Part shown: piece after piece, positions 54,853-64,000 of the stretch
Position numbering within the stretch: the stretch's first letter is position 1
How the letters are laid out: each line of letters starts with the position of its first letter
NCBI RefSeq assembly: GCF_001434095.1
Contig: NZ_AZDS01000001.1
Span: 310,001 to 374,000 of the forward strand
Direction: 5' to 3'
From: Fructilactobacillus fructivorans
Lineage (GTDB): Bacteria; Bacillota; Bacilli; Lactobacillales; Lactobacillaceae
Length of the DNA stretch: 64,000 nt
Notes under the pieces: model-generated
Told to the model about the DNA's origin: nothing
Seen by the model: only the letters and a program-made list of their open reading frames with translations
Database searches by the model: none
Position numbers and translations under genes: made by a program

Positions 54853-55668
54853 TCATTTCCCCAGTGGATACGAATATGCTCCTACTTCCATGTTGATAAC
54901 ACTCTTTTGTTTTAGGGTCTTAGCAATTGACGGATAGTAAGCCATCTTTTCTGCCATTGTGCTAGTTTTAACATAAACTTCATTTCCATCTTTCATCACA
55001 ATCTTAATTCTTTCAGGATTACTTTTGGTAGTTGCACTTTGTAATTCCTTAATTTGATTTCGAATGGGTGGCTTAATGTTTTTATATTGTTTTAAAACAT
55101 TTTTAATTTCTTCTTTTTGGTTAAAACCAGAAAGAACACAAACATCATCTAAATTTTTAATCTTAACAGCTTGATTAGAAATATTGCCAGACGGGTAAAC
55201 TGGATAATATTTACCATTCCTTAAAGCATACTCAGGGTCAGAATAACCCATCACTTTTACATTTAATTGATTATGATGCGTAAAAACGAAATCAATCTTT
55301 TTAACTTCAGCATTATGATTCAAGACGTACTGCTGGGCTTTGGACTGATTCCTTTTAACCATGAACAACGAATCTCCAGCTTGAAATGGAATTTGCTTAT
55401 TAATATTAGCATCCGCCAATTGCCTATCAGTTTGAACTTTAATCTCTGATATTCGACTGTACGGCAATACAAAATACAGTGAGATTAGGGCAATTATGCT
55501 AAAAGCTAATAGGATTGGTAAAAAGCCTTTAATTAACTGCCGACGTTGCTGTCTTCGAATCCCGGGAATTTGATGGCCAACCCGATATCTACTATTTTTT
55601 CTTTGTTTTCTCTCTTGGTATCTTTCCAACCGACCAGACGAATTGGAATCATTGCCGTTAGTTTTCAT
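54853..55668 (-). CDS. divIB: Cell-division protein DivIB/FtsQ
   Basis: The start at 55668 (MKTNGNDSN) is likely; three codons upstream are also open. The 271-residue protein has a basic cytoplasmic N-terminus, one membrane segment (about residues 50-70), a POTRA domain (about 75-145) and the FtsQ beta domain ending at VGAYSYPLG. DivIB forms the divisome subcomplex with FtsL and DivIC. It follows murG with a four-base gap. Confidence 0.92.
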   Translation of the reverse strand: MKTNGNDSNSSGRLERYQERKQRKNSRYRVGHQIPGIRRQQRRQLIKGFLPILLAFSIIALISLYFVLPYSRISEIKVQTDRQLADANINKQIPFQAGDSLFMVKRNQSKAQQYVLNHNAEVKKIDFVFTHHNQLNVKVMGYSDPEYALRNGKYYPVYPSGNISNQAVKIKNLDDVCVLSGFNQKEEIKNVLKQYKNIKPPIRNQIKELQSATTKSNPERIKIVMKDGNEVYVKTSTMAEKMAYYPSIAKTLKQKSVINMEVGAYSYPLGK

Positions 55669-55680
55669 CACGATCACCCG

Positions 55681-56793
55681 TTAAGCTTTTTTATGATGTT
55701 TTTTAATTGCAGTTTGGCAAACTGCTAAAAGTTGATCTGCTGCATTTCGAACTCCCATATTATAAGAATTAGCAGCCATTTGTTTTCTCAATTCAGAATT
55801 ATGCATCAAAGAGTCCACTTTAGTTACTAATGACTGTCCGTTAAGATCTTTTTCCGTCAAAATCATTGCGGCATTATTTTTCACCAAACTCATGGCATTC
55901 TTAGTCTGATGATCGGCTGTAACATATGGACTGGGAATCAGGATTGCGGGAATTCCAATTGCGGTAATTTCAGCAATACTAGTAGCTCCCGCTCTTCCTA
56001 CAATTAGGTCAACTTTTGGCAAAACTTCCGGCATATTAGAAATATACGGTAAAACTGCAATATTACTGTTGACTTTAACGTTCTTCAACTCATCTTTTAC
56101 ACTTTGATAACGCTTTTGACCAGTTACAAACACAACTTGATACTTGCGTCGGTCAAATTCAGGAATTGCTTCTACGGTTGAAGAATTAATTTTCAAGGCA
56201 CCCTGGCTCCCACCAAATATTAAAACGGTTGGAACGTCATCTTTTAAGCCAATGCTGCTCCATTTAAAATCACTTTGTATATTTGCAACCTGTTGGGCAC
56301 GAGGATTCCCAGTAAAAACAACTTTATTTTCAGGAAATTGTTTTCGGGCATCGTCAAAGGCAATGGCAATCTGATCCACATAACGACTTAAGAAACGATT
56401 AGTTAGTCCAACCACACTATTTTGCTCATGAATAACGGTCGGAATCCCCATTTTGGCTGCGGCATAAACCACGGCACCACAAACATAGCCACCTGTTCCA
56501 ACAACGACATCCGGTTTAAAATCTTTAATGATTTTCTTTGCTTCATGAACACTTTTTAAAAAGAGCCAGATGGTTTTGAAATTATATAAACTAAATAACT
56601 TCCGTTTAAAGCCCTGGATGTTTAACGCATCAAATTTAAGTCCCTTCTCTGGAACAATTTTACCCTCAAGCCCACGATCAGATCCAACATACAAAACTTC
56701 TGAATTAGGCTCTTTAGCTTTTAATGCGTCAATTAAGGCAAGTGCGGGGTAAATATGTCCTCCCGTTCCACCTCCCGATACAATCATTCTCAT
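55681..56793 (-). CDS. murG: UDP-GlcNAc:undecaprenyl-PP-MurNAc-pentapeptide transferase
   Basis: The 370-residue GT-B glycosyltransferase has the N-terminal [12 protein letters not shown] loop (about 7-18), the lipid-binding [12 protein letters not shown] segment (about 118-129) and the nucleotide loop [10 protein letters not shown] (about 194-203). It adds GlcNAc to lipid I to form lipid II at the inner membrane face. It overlaps the murD stop by one base. Confidence 0.97.
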   Translation of the reverse strand: MRMIVSGGGTGGHIYPALALIDALKAKEPNSEVLYVGSDRGLEGKIVPEKGLKFDALNIQGFKRKLFSLYNFKTIWLFLKSVHEAKKIIKDFKPDVVVGTGGYVCGAVVYAAAKMGIPTVIHEQNSVVGLTNRFLSRYVDQIAIAFDDARKQFPENKVVFTGNPRAQQVANIQSDFKWSSIGLKDDVPTVLIFGGSQGALKINSSTVEAIPEFDRRKYQVVFVTGQKRYQSVKDELKNVKVNSNIAVLPYISNMPEVLPKVDLIVGRAGATSIAEITAIGIPAILIPSPYVTADHQTKNAMSLVKNNAAMILTEKDLNGQSLVTKVDSLMHNSELRKQMAANSYNMGVRNAADQLLAVCQTAIKKHHKKA

Positions 56794-58169
56794 TAGTTGG
56801 TCTCCTTTTTACCGGTTAACTTTTCAACATCTTTAATGAATTCATCGCCGCGATCACGATACGTTGCAAACTGATCCCAACTAGCATTAGCTGGTGACAA
56901 TAATACGATATCGCCTGGTTTACTCATCTTAAAGGCCTCAGGAACAGCCTCATCAAGATTTTTAACTTTCTTAATCTGTGGTACCCCAGCTTTTTTTGCT
57001 GCCTCTTCTAATAAGTCAGCAGTTTGACCAAACAAAACAATTCCTGCCAAACTATCCTTAAAATCTGGTACCAATTTATCGAAAGTATATCCACGATCAA
57101 GCCCGCCTGCTAATAAAACGATGGGTTCATCAAAGCCCCTCAAAGCCATCTGAGTTGCTTCAATATCGGTTGCCTTCGAATCATTATAAAATTCACGATT
57201 GTCAGCCGTTAATACGTACTGAACTCGGTGACGAACTCCACCAAAATTTTTTAATACCGACACAATTGCCTCGGTAGGAACCTCATATAATTTAGCAACT
57301 GCAATGGCAGCTAAAGCATTTTGAACATTCTGTTCGCCTGGGACCCGAATGTCTTTTTCGTGCATAATAAATTCATCTTTAAAATAAATGTCTCCATCAG
57401 ATACATAGGCTCCATTCTGATAATGATCAGTTAGTGAAAATGGAATAATTTGTGCTTTACTGCGCTTACTTAACTCTCTCCATTCTTCACTATCAAAGTT
57501 AATTACCAGATAATCATTTTTGGTCTGATTCTTAGTAATTTGCATTTTAGCATTCACATAATTTTCCCGTGTCTTGTGATAATCCAAATGATTGGAAAAA
57601 ATATTAGTAATAACGGCAATATGAGGATGGAGTTTGGGGGTACCTAATAACATAAAACTTGAAATTTCTAATACCAAGACATCTTCCTTAGTAACTTCTT
57701 GAGCTACCTTAGTTGCCGGAATTCCAATGTTACCACCATCTAAAGCAGTTCCATGCTGTTTACCAGCCTGCAACATCTTAGTAATCATAGTCGTTGTAGT
57801 TGTTTTTCCATTGCTTCCAGTAACCCCTACTAATGGCGCCTCTGAAACCTCAGCAGCTAGCTCCAGCTCCACAATAATCGGAATATTTCGAGATTGAGCG
57901 GCTTTTACTAGTTCATTATCGTACGGGATTCCGGGATTTTTAACCATCAAATCCATGCCATCAAGCAAAGAAACAGGAGACTTACCAGCTACCACCTTGA
58001 CACCATCATTTTGTAAATCATTGTATGCTTTGATCTGATCTGCTGGTTTGGCATCCGTTAACGTAACCTTGGCACCCAATTTAACTAGTAGTTCGGCTGC
58101 ATTGGTTCCACTCATTCCAGCGCCAAAAACCAATACGTTTTTATTTTTATAATCGTCAACTTTTTTCAT
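56793..58169 (-). CDS. murD: UDP-MurNAc-L-alanine:D-glutamate ligase
   Basis: The 458-residue Mur ligase has an N-terminal UDP-binding Rossmann domain ([11 protein letters not shown]), the ATP loop [12 protein letters not shown] (about 112-123) and the [12 protein letters not shown] motif near residue 335. It adds D-glutamate to the peptide stem of peptidoglycan precursors. It is placed between mraY and murG as in most dcw clusters. Confidence 0.97.
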   Translation of the reverse strand: MKKVDDYKNKNVLVFGAGMSGTNAAELLVKLGAKVTLTDAKPADQIKAYNDLQNDGVKVVAGKSPVSLLDGMDLMVKNPGIPYDNELVKAAQSRNIPIIVELELAAEVSEAPLVGVTGSNGKTTTTTMITKMLQAGKQHGTALDGGNIGIPATKVAQEVTKEDVLVLEISSFMLLGTPKLHPHIAVITNIFSNHLDYHKTRENYVNAKMQITKNQTKNDYLVINFDSEEWRELSKRSKAQIIPFSLTDHYQNGAYVSDGDIYFKDEFIMHEKDIRVPGEQNVQNALAAIAVAKLYEVPTEAIVSVLKNFGGVRHRVQYVLTADNREFYNDSKATDIEATQMALRGFDEPIVLLAGGLDRGYTFDKLVPDFKDSLAGIVLFGQTADLLEEAAKKAGVPQIKKVKNLDEAVPEAFKMSKPGDIVLLSPANASWDQFATYRDRGDEFIKDVEKLTGKKETN

Positions 58170-58188
58170 AATTAAAACTCCCTAAAAA

Positions 58189-59145
58189 CTAAATCATTGT
58201 AATAACACCCGTTATGGCCGTAAAGAGCCCAACTAACCAAAAGACAATATCAATTTTCCATTCACTCCATCCCATCATCTCAAATGAATGATGAATGGGA
58301 GTCATCTTAAAGATCCTTTTACCAGTTAGTTTAAAAGATGTTACTTGTAAAATAACACTAGCCGTTTCAATAACAAACACTAGTCCAATCCATAACAAGG
58401 AAAGTTCATGATGAAGCAAAATTGATACGGCGGCTAATGCTCCACCTAGCGCTAATGACCCCATGTCTCCCATGAAGATCTTAGCGGGTTTATGATTAAA
58501 GATCAGAAAGGCTAATAAAGCTCCTGCCACTGACGTACAAAAGATTTCAACCTCAAATTGATGCTGAAAATATGCCACCACGGCATATGCTCCAAATGCA
58601 ATGATCGCTAATCCACTCACTAATCCATCCAATCCGTCGGTTAGATTAACTGCATTTGAGAATCCAGCCAACCAAAAGATAATGAATAGGACGTAAAAAT
58701 AGCCTAATGGAATTTCACCAAGATTGAAGAAACGAATGGACATTGGAAATCCATCTGCATAGTAGACCCATGCAAAGACCAAAGCACCAACGATCTGAAG
58801 CAGAAATTTTTGCCATGCTTTAAATCCTTCATTTTGACGTTTAAACAACTTGATGGAATCATCCCACATCCCAATCAAACCGTAAAAGACAAGAACAAAT
58901 AACAAGATGAGCAAAGTTGACTTTAATTGGTTAACTACTAAACCATAAACTAAGCATGTAATCACAATCGCAATGATAAAGCCTAACCCTCCCATTGTAG
59001 GAGTGCCACTTTTGCTTTCGTGCCAGCTAGGGCCTTCCTCCCTGATCATCTGACCTTCATGCTTTGATCTAAAATAGCTTACTAATACTGGAGTTAGTCC
59101 CAGTGTAATAATAAATCCTCCAACTAGTGGAATTAACCAATCCAT
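58189..59145 (-). CDS. mraY: Phospho-MurNAc-pentapeptide translocase
   Basis: The 318-residue integral membrane protein has about ten transmembrane helices, the SGTPTMGG motif (about 47-54), the catalytic DD and NLTDGLDGL region (about 170-178) and the KxxxMxPxHHxxE-like loop near 285. It makes lipid I from UDP-MurNAc-pentapeptide and undecaprenyl phosphate. The ATG at 59145 is preferred over a GTG one codon upstream. It follows the PBP gene. Confidence 0.97.
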   Translation of the reverse strand: MDWLIPLVGGFIITLGLTPVLVSYFRSKHEGQMIREEGPSWHESKSGTPTMGGLGFIIAIVITCLVYGLVVNQLKSTLLILLFVLVFYGLIGMWDDSIKLFKRQNEGFKAWQKFLLQIVGALVFAWVYYADGFPMSIRFFNLGEIPLGYFYVLFIIFWLAGFSNAVNLTDGLDGLVSGLAIIAFGAYAVVAYFQHQFEVEIFCTSVAGALLAFLIFNHKPAKIFMGDMGSLALGGALAAVSILLHHELSLLWIGLVFVIETASVILQVTSFKLTGKRIFKMTPIHHSFEMMGWSEWKIDIVFWLVGLFTAITGVITMI

Positions 59146-59165
59146 CACTTTTCATCCTCTCAAAA

Positions 59166-61307
59166 TTATTTTAATTTAATTACTAACGTGGTCTTGGGGG
59201 TAATTCGTTGACCACGATTAATGCTTTGGTTTACTACATTGCCCTTACCAGTAGTACTTAACTTAATGTCCAACAAATCACTAAGGGTCTGAACATCTTT
59301 TTGACTCCATCCTTTAATGTCTGGCATCCTTAAAACACCACTAGTAAGTAAAATGATATGATTATTGCCAGCTCCAGCGCCAATTGGCGCTGGGCTTTGT
59401 TTTGTAATTGTATCACCATCACCGATCACGATTGGTGTCATATGACTCTTATTAAGCTGATCCTTAGCTTGGTCCGTTTTCTGATTAACAACGTCTGGAA
59501 CTTGAGTATTATTTTCATTATTTTGTGTTAATGCTCGTTTCATAACGGGATTAAAGATCTGTGCCATTAATTGAGAAGCTGTCTTACTACCATTTAAGGT
59601 TGGTTGCTTCATGCTGACATACATAATGTATCTTGGATTAGATGATGGAACCATTCCAGCCACTGAGTAAAGATAGCTATCATCACCGTTTTCATATCCA
59701 CCCGTTCCATTACTTACTTGGGCCGTACCGGTCTTTGCTGCTACTCGATAGCCAGGGATTTGATAATCATGTCCAATTCCATACGGCTTATAAACAACAT
59801 CTTCCATGTGTTTTCTAACTTCCTGAGAAGTTGAAGCTTTAATAGGATGACCAAGGGTTTCCTCTTTATAAGACTTCACCACTTTATGATGATCATTGGT
59901 TATATTATCAACAAATCGTGGCTTAATCATTTTCCCGTTATTAGCAACTGCAGTTAGAGCTTGTACCATTTGTAACGCCGTAACCTGAATTCCCTGGCCA
60001 AAGGCTGTATTAGCCTGTTCAATTGGTAATTTAAACTGCATACTACCTGAATCATCATCACCGAAAACTGAGTTAGTATTCTTAAGGAACTGAAAACGAT
60101 TAATGTATTCTTTCCATGTTTTCGGACCCATCTGTTCCTCTAAGTGTGCCATGGCAACATTACTAGATAAGGCAAACCCCTTATTATAAGTGATTCGGCC
60201 CCATCCAGTTGGCAACCAATCAGGAACAGTTTTACCATCAATGTTATATTTTCCGGACAAGTAACGCTCGTTGCCATGAAAATTACCACTATCAATTGAG
60301 GCCGCTAAAGTAAAGACTTTCATTGTTGAACCAGGCTCAAAAGCATCTTGAGTTAACGTATTTCGCCAAATTCCACCAAGTCCCTTACCAGTTGTGGCAT
60401 TAAAAGTAGGACGTTGAGCCGCAGCTAGCACCTTCCCAGTCTTAGCATCAATCAGCATAGCATTCATACTTTTAGGATGAACTTGTGATTGAACTTCCGT
60501 CATCTGATTTTCCAGAAGATATTCAAGTCGTGAGTCAATGGTCGTATGGACGTTATTACCATTGATTGCCGGTTTTTCTTTTTGATTGTCCCCGGGAACT
60601 TCATACCCGTAATTATCATGGCGAACTTCTTTATAACCATTTTGGCCACTTAAAGTTTTATTAAATGACTTTTCTAGCCCCATTTGTCCTACGAGGTTGG
60701 TTTCTTTCGTCTTATTATTAGTTACTTGTGAAGCTAGTCCCACGATGTGCGAAGCAAAAACTCCGTTGGGATACAGACGGCTTTGTTGTTGAACAAACTT
60801 GATCCCTGGTAAATGCTGAGCCACAATCTTTTGTTTATCAACTAAAGAAATATTTTTCCCAGGATTTCCAAATTCCACTTGAAAGGCCTTTTTTTTGGGC
60901 TGAAGTGTCTTAAGGGCTTCTTTGTAACTGATTGGCAAGTTTTCAGAAAGAACTTTAGCCGTCTTTTGGGGGTTAGTCACGTAATCCGGTTTATTGTCCT
61001 TAGTCTTCTGTGATTTATTCAAGATGGCATAAATCGAGTAGGTACTAGTGTCTTCAGCTAGTGCTTGATTATTATTATCGTAAATTGTGCCTCGCTTAGA
61101 TTTCAGCACATTAGTTTGAGCATACAAATTTTTCGTCTGCTGTGCCAAATTAACGTTATTTGCGCTTTTGAAAATTGCTTTTTTAAAAAAAAAGCCGAAA
61201 ATCAACAGGAAAACTACAATTACTAAAATCCGAAAATACATCCCAAATCTTTTTCGGTTAGCAATCGCATTTTTCCGATTTTTCATCTGCTCTTGTTTTT
61301 TATTCAT
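59166..61307 (-). CDS. pbpX: Septal penicillin-binding protein PBP2x/FtsI
   Basis: The 713-residue class B PBP has one N-terminal membrane segment (about 25-45), a dimerisation domain and a transpeptidase domain with the motifs SxxK (GSTMKVFT), SxN (LSSNVA) and KTG (AAKTGTAQ). Two C-terminal PASTA domains (about 595-655 and 657-713) follow, as in Streptococcus PBP2x. It cross-links septal peptidoglycan with FtsW. It overlaps ftsL by four bases. Confidence 0.95.
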   Translation of the reverse strand: MNKKQEQMKNRKNAIANRKRFGMYFRILVIVVFLLIFGFFFKKAIFKSANNVNLAQQTKNLYAQTNVLKSKRGTIYDNNNQALAEDTSTYSIYAILNKSQKTKDNKPDYVTNPQKTAKVLSENLPISYKEALKTLQPKKKAFQVEFGNPGKNISLVDKQKIVAQHLPGIKFVQQQSRLYPNGVFASHIVGLASQVTNNKTKETNLVGQMGLEKSFNKTLSGQNGYKEVRHDNYGYEVPGDNQKEKPAINGNNVHTTIDSRLEYLLENQMTEVQSQVHPKSMNAMLIDAKTGKVLAAAQRPTFNATTGKGLGGIWRNTLTQDAFEPGSTMKVFTLAASIDSGNFHGNERYLSGKYNIDGKTVPDWLPTGWGRITYNKGFALSSNVAMAHLEEQMGPKTWKEYINRFQFLKNTNSVFGDDDSGSMQFKLPIEQANTAFGQGIQVTALQMVQALTAVANNGKMIKPRFVDNITNDHHKVVKSYKEETLGHPIKASTSQEVRKHMEDVVYKPYGIGHDYQIPGYRVAAKTGTAQVSNGTGGYENGDDSYLYSVAGMVPSSNPRYIMYVSMKQPTLNGSKTASQLMAQIFNPVMKRALTQNNENNTQVPDVVNQKTDQAKDQLNKSHMTPIVIGDGDTITKQSPAPIGAGAGNNHIILLTSGVLRMPDIKGWSQKDVQTLSDLLDIKLSTTGKGNVVNQSINRGQRITPKTTLVIKLK

Positions 61308-61696
61308 TTTGTGATGTTCCTTATTTGATCATTCGAAAGTTTCAATCCAGATCCCTTAGCAACTTTATCCAAGCGTGAACTACTTTGTAATTCATCAATC
61401 TGTTGTTTAAGTCCTGTATTTGTATTACGTATTCTTGTTGATCTCGTTGCTGTATCTTGCAACGTTTGTTGTGCCCCTGAAAGCGATACTCTTGTCCAAA
61501 CTAACGCAATTGCCATTAAAAAAACTACTGCACATCCAACTACTAAAACAGTAACTTCAAGTTTCGGGGTGAACCTATGTTCTTTTTGTGGAGCAGTGGG
61601 TTGGTGAGAATTGATCTGATTTCTGCGATACGTTTCATACGCATTCCCATTTGAATATTCTTTTCTTGCTAGACCATTTTGTGCCAAAGTTCCCAC
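61304..61696 (-). CDS. ftsL: Cell-division protein FtsL
   Basis: The 130-residue bitopic protein has a cytoplasmic basic N-terminus (about 1-45), one membrane segment (about 48-68, TVLVVGCAVVFLMAIALVW) and an extracellular coiled coil (about 75-115). It forms the FtsL-DivIC-DivIB complex. Its sequence is weakly conserved, so the call rests on topology and on its position between rsmH and the PBP gene. Confidence 0.88.
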   Translation of the reverse strand: MGTLAQNGLARKEYSNGNAYETYRRNQINSHQPTAPQKEHRFTPKLEVTVLVVGCAVVFLMAIALVWTRVSLSGAQQTLQDTATRSTRIRNTNTGLKQQIDELQSSSRLDKVAKGSGLKLSNDQIRNITK

Positions 61697-61699
61697 CTC

Positions 61700-62644
61700 C
61701 TATTTAATTTTCTCAATAATTCTGAGTTTGGCACTGTGCGATCGGTGATTTTGATTAAGCTCATCTGCACTGGGTAAAATTGGTTTTCTTTGGACCATTT
61801 TAAATTTTGGTTGCATTGCTTCAGGTATTACAGGTAAATCATGGGGCAAATCTTGAATGGTGGTCTTTTCTTTAAAGATTCCCTTTACCAATCGATCTTC
61901 TAATGATTGAAAAGTAATCACGCTAATTCTTCCGTGAACTTCTAACATGTCTAAAGCTTGCTCCAACGAATCTTCTAAAGCTCCTAATTCATCGTTAACA
62001 GCGATCCGAACAGCTTGAAAAACTCGTTTAGCGGGATTCCCACCGTGCCTTCTGGCAGCGGCCGGAATAGCGTTTTTGATAATTTCTGCTAGCTGAGTCG
62101 TAGTATCAATTGGATGATCAGCTCTAATACGCTCAATGCTTCTGGCAATTTGTTTTGAAAATTTTTCTTCACCATATCGATAAAAAATTTTTACTAACTT
62201 TTCATATGACCAATGGTTAATAACTTCCCAGGCATCCAAGTTATTTCGTTGGTCCATCCGCATATCAAGGCGAGCATCCTTTTGATAACTGAATCCACGT
62301 TCGGCGTCATCTAATTGAGGTGAAGATACCCCTAAATCATAAACGACCCCAGAAACGTTTGTAACACCGTATTGCTCTAGATCAGACTTAAAGTTTCTAA
62401 AATTATCATGAATGAAAGTTAACTCATTATCCTTCAAAAACTTTGCTAAATGGTGCTGATTATAGTCGATAGCAACTTGATCTTGATCAAAGGCATACAA
62501 ATGACCATTCCTTAACTCAGAAAGGATCTTTGCACTATGTCCTCCACCTCCTAGAGTACAATCAACATAAATCCCATTGGGTTTAACGTTTAGACCACGA
62601 ACAGCTTCGTTTAATAAAACAGTTTGATGTTCAAATTTAGCCAT
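61700..62644 (-). CDS. rsmH: 16S rRNA (cytosine1402-N4)-methyltransferase RsmH
   Basis: The product (314 residues from 62644, [11 protein letters not shown]) has the SAM-binding [14 protein letters not shown] motif (about 30-43), [10 protein letters not shown] (about 103-112) and [15 protein letters not shown] in the middle. It methylates C1402 of 16S rRNA. It follows mraZ by 17 bases. Confidence 0.96.
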   Translation of the reverse strand: MAKFEHQTVLLNEAVRGLNVKPNGIYVDCTLGGGGHSAKILSELRNGHLYAFDQDQVAIDYNQHHLAKFLKDNELTFIHDNFRNFKSDLEQYGVTNVSGVVYDLGVSSPQLDDAERGFSYQKDARLDMRMDQRNNLDAWEVINHWSYEKLVKIFYRYGEEKFSKQIARSIERIRADHPIDTTTQLAEIIKNAIPAAARRHGGNPAKRVFQAVRIAVNDELGALEDSLEQALDMLEVHGRISVITFQSLEDRLVKGIFKEKTTIQDLPHDLPVIPEAMQPKFKMVQRKPILPSADELNQNHRSHSAKLRIIEKIK

Positions 62645-62661
62645 CATTAATTCACCCCAGC

Positions 62662-63087
62662 CTAATCATTAAGTAAGTTCTCAGCAATATCGCTGAACTC
62701 ACTAGAAGCCTCGTCCGTGTATTGATCCCACTTAGAAGCATCCCAAATTTCAAATCTAGTTGATACCCCCGCTAAGACACAGTTCTTAGTAAGACCTGCA
62801 TACTTACGAAGTGACGTTGGAATGTTAACTCGTCCTTGCTTGTCAATGTCACATTCGGTAGCAGCAGAAAAGAAAAAACGGGCAAACATTCTAGCATCTT
62901 TTTTGTTAAATGGAAGTTTATTGATTTTTTCTTGAACTTTCTGCCATTCTTCTTCGGTGTATCCGAAAAGACAGCCATCGAGTCCCCGAGTAATAACAAA
63001 CTTATCACCTAATAAATCTCGGAATTTAGCAGGAATAATAAGCCGTCCCTTGGTATCGATATGATGTCGATATTCACCCATGAACAT
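62662..63087 (-). CDS. mraZ: Transcriptional regulator MraZ
   Basis: The start at 63087 ([16 protein letters not shown]) is the family-typical one; three codons upstream are also in frame. The 141-residue protein has two AbrB/MraZ repeats with [14 protein letters not shown] (about 10-23) and [14 protein letters not shown] (about 85-98). MraZ binds repeated GTGG-type boxes in front of its own operon and controls dcw expression. Five such repeats lie just upstream. Confidence 0.96.
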   Translation of the reverse strand: MFMGEYRHHIDTKGRLIIPAKFRDLLGDKFVITRGLDGCLFGYTEEEWQKVQEKINKLPFNKKDARMFARFFFSAATECDIDKQGRVNIPTSLRKYAGLTKNCVLAGVSTRFEIWDASKWDQYTDEASSEFSDIAENLLND

Positions 63088-63126
63088 GGCTCTCATTCCT
63101 CTCTTCCTAAATATAATTTTAGTTTA

Positions 63127-63171
63127 CCACAATAACCCACTTCCTACCACTTCGCCTCCACAAAAATCCAC
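63127..63171 (-). promoter_or_regulatory. MraZ box: five phased GTGG repeats
   Basis: On the minus strand GTGG occurs five times, at plus-strand CCAC positions 63127, 63137, 63147, 63158 and 63168, spaced 10, 10, 11 and 10 bp. The array lies 40-85 bp upstream of mraZ. MraZ from several phyla binds such direct repeats, so this is the probable autoregulatory operator. Confidence 0.8.
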
Positions 63172-63218
63172 AAAAAAATAAACGCATTTCAAGAAAACAA
63201 TTCTTGAAATGCGTTTAA
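63172..63218 (-). terminator. Terminator of the DUF3397 gene
   Basis: A perfect 16-bp stem (63180-63195 with 63201-63216) and five-base loop is followed by a T-rich run on the minus strand. Its T-run touches the outermost GTGG repeat of the MraZ box. Confidence 0.92.
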
Positions 63219-63219
63219 A

Positions 63220-63609
63220 TCAATGTATTGTGATAATTTTTATAATCAAAGATAATATAAAAATAATTATCCAATAAATATCACTTGCTCGCCAAAAGTT
63301 AATTAAAAATAACTTTGGTCTTAATTGTCCCTCACTCACAACTCGATAAATAAGAAAAATAATTCCCATTATCATCCAAATTAAAACAAAGACGGGCAAA
63401 AAAGAAAAACCGTGGTTAGTCATTGTAATGACATGTACAATCCAGATCCCAATAATTGGAAAGGAATCTAAAAAGTTTAAGCGTTGAAAAATTCGATTCT
63501 TAGTCACACGTTTCGAAATAATAATAATTAGACCGATTATTATAAAAAATAATGCTGGTTTAATCAAAGCTTGCATTAATGAATGCATGTTTGAAATATA
63601 ATTAACCAT
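63220..63609 (-). CDS. DUF3397 family membrane protein
   Basis: The product (129 residues from the ATG at 63609; an ATG two codons earlier is possible) has four hydrophobic segments (about 13-33, 40-60, 65-88 and 105-127 in this reading). The pattern, size and position just upstream of mraZ match the uncharacterised DUF3397 proteins of lactobacilli. GAGGG lies about nine bases before the chosen ATG. A strong terminator separates it from mraZ. Confidence 0.8.
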   Translation of the reverse strand: MVNYISNMHSLMQALIKPALFFIIIGLIIIISKRVTKNRIFQRLNFLDSFPIIGIWIVHVITMTNHGFSFLPVFVLIWMIMGIIFLIYRVVSEGQLRPKLFLINFWRASDIYWIIIFILSLIIKIITIH

Positions 63610-63715
63610 TTTCATTTTCCCTCAACCCTTAAGTTTAGACATAATAAGTAATTTGCAATATTTTTAGTTCAAAGTTAGAATTATCACAGTATAAATACTG
63701 AAAGTGGTGGATGCC

Positions 63716-63841
63716 TTGAATAAATGGAAAGATAAATCAACGTTTCAAAAAATCCTTATGATTTTTGTTTGGTTAATGATAATTGCAACCATTTTATCAG
63801 TGGTTGCTGGATCAGCAGCTGCTTTCTTTGGTGGCGCATAA
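63716..63841 (+). CDS. DUF4044-type small membrane protein (41 aa)
   Basis: The frame reads NKWKDKSTFQKILMIFVWLMIIATIL and ends SAAAFFGGA, one hydrophobic segment behind a basic start, like the short DUF4044 proteins of lactobacilli. The TTG at 63716 is the preferred start, with GGTGG five bases upstream; two in-frame GTG codons at 63704 and 63707 are alternatives. The ATG at 63711 is out of frame and hits a stop at once. A terminator follows directly. The function is unknown. Confidence 0.75.
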   Translation: MNKWKDKSTFQKILMIFVWLMIIATILSVVAGSAAAFFGGA

Positions 63842-63858
63842 TTTAATAACCTTGCTTT

Positions 63859-63892
63859 AAGACATTCTGAGTTAAATCAGAGTGTCTTTTTT
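63859..63892 (+). terminator. Terminator of the DUF4044-type gene
   Basis: AAGACATTCTGA (63859-63870) and TCAGAGTGTCTT (63877-63888) form a 12-bp stem with one wobble pair and a six-base loop, followed by T. Confidence 0.85.
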
Positions 63893-64000
63893 ATTGCTCT
63901 GCATCATCAGATGATTTTTTGTAAACATCCCGTGGCTTACTTCCATGCTGGGGACCAATATAACCACGCTGCTCCATGTCATCAATAATTCGTGCGGCAC
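63891..64000 (-). CDS. ftsK: DNA translocase FtsK, C-terminal end (5' part outside window)
   Basis: Only the last 35 codons are visible. They read AARIIDDMEQRGYIGPQ followed by HGSKPRDVY, the C-terminal winged-helix gamma domain of FtsK/SpoIIIE, which recognises polar KOPS/SRS DNA motifs. The stop TAA lies at 63891-63893. The ATPase motor and membrane domains would lie beyond position 64000. The tail after the gamma domain is short and acidic. Confidence 0.9.
   Translation of the reverse strand, partial: AARIIDDMEQRGYIGPQHGSKPRDVYKKSSDDAEQ

Noticed and set aside
63180-63216. 16-bp inverted repeat as an attachment site or dispersed repeat
   Set aside because: It lies directly after a gene stop, is followed by a T-run on the coding strand, and is fully explained as a terminator.
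63711-63719. ATG at 63711 as the start of the DUF4044-type gene
   Set aside because: It is in another frame and meets a TGA after two codons; the real frame starts at a TTG or GTG.

Overview
The window is a chromosomal segment of a low-GC Gram-positive bacterium and looks like a member of the Lactobacillaceae. The grounds are family content and gene order: a complete Firmicutes-type dcw cell-wall/division cluster from mraZ to divIVA followed by a T-box-controlled ileS, paired RNase J1 and J2, the rpoY-rnjA pair, comEA-comEB-comEC-holA, a SepM-like protease beside coaD-rsmD-ylbG, DUF1831 next to a cysteine desulfurase, an H2O-type NADH oxidase, and strong GGAGG ribosome sites with frequent TTG starts. 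No transposon, CRISPR array or intact prophage is visible. Genus and species cannot be fixed from the sequence alone.

Layout. 1-2.5 kb: the 3'-truncated NADH oxidase and a divergent repressor pair (small Cro-like HTH gene and CI/LexA-like S24 repressor) with operator-like repeats between them. 2.5-8.2 kb: an esterase, tRNA-Ser(CGA), then apt-recJ-lapA-rnz on the minus strand. 8.2-20 kb: obg-uvrC, engB-clpX, tig, tuf, an uncharacterised repeat-rich protein, rnjB and rpsO. 20-30.6 kb: rpsT (plus), then holA-comEC-comEB-comEA, the SepM-like protease, coaD, rsmD, ylbG, ftsW and typA. 30.7-36 kb: a three-gene operon of inositol-phosphatase family protein, UPF0223 protein and a lactate-dehydrogenase-like pseudoenzyme; def; a membrane protein; rpoY-rnjA. 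36-46.6 kb: aldo/keto reductase, prs, recD2, a TPR protein, a phosphoglycerate-mutase family protein, mnmA, and the nudix-mtnN-cysteine desulfurase-DUF1831 group. 46.6-64 kb: cold-shock gene, ileS with T-box, and the dcw cluster running leftward from mraZ, ending with a DUF3397 gene, a DUF4044-type peptide gene and the 3' end of ftsK.

Most genes are on the minus strand in short operons with clear intrinsic terminators. Functional themes are RNA processing and decay (RNase J1, J2, Z), translation (EF-Tu, TypA, S15, S20, IleS, deformylase, MnmA), DNA repair and uptake (RecJ, UvrC, RecD2, ComEA/EC), protein quality control (ClpX, trigger factor) and cell division.

The most noteworthy points are: comEC appears to have lost one base in a homopolymer near its 3' end; the inositol-phosphatase gene lacks a start codon for a clearly coding N-terminus, again explained by one missing base; a lactate-dehydrogenase-fold protein has lost its catalytic residues; an orphan CI/Cro-like switch has three related operator-like sites; a perfect palindrome covers both -35 regions of the divergent uvrC/small-protein promoters; and five helically phased GTGG repeats form a probable MraZ box.
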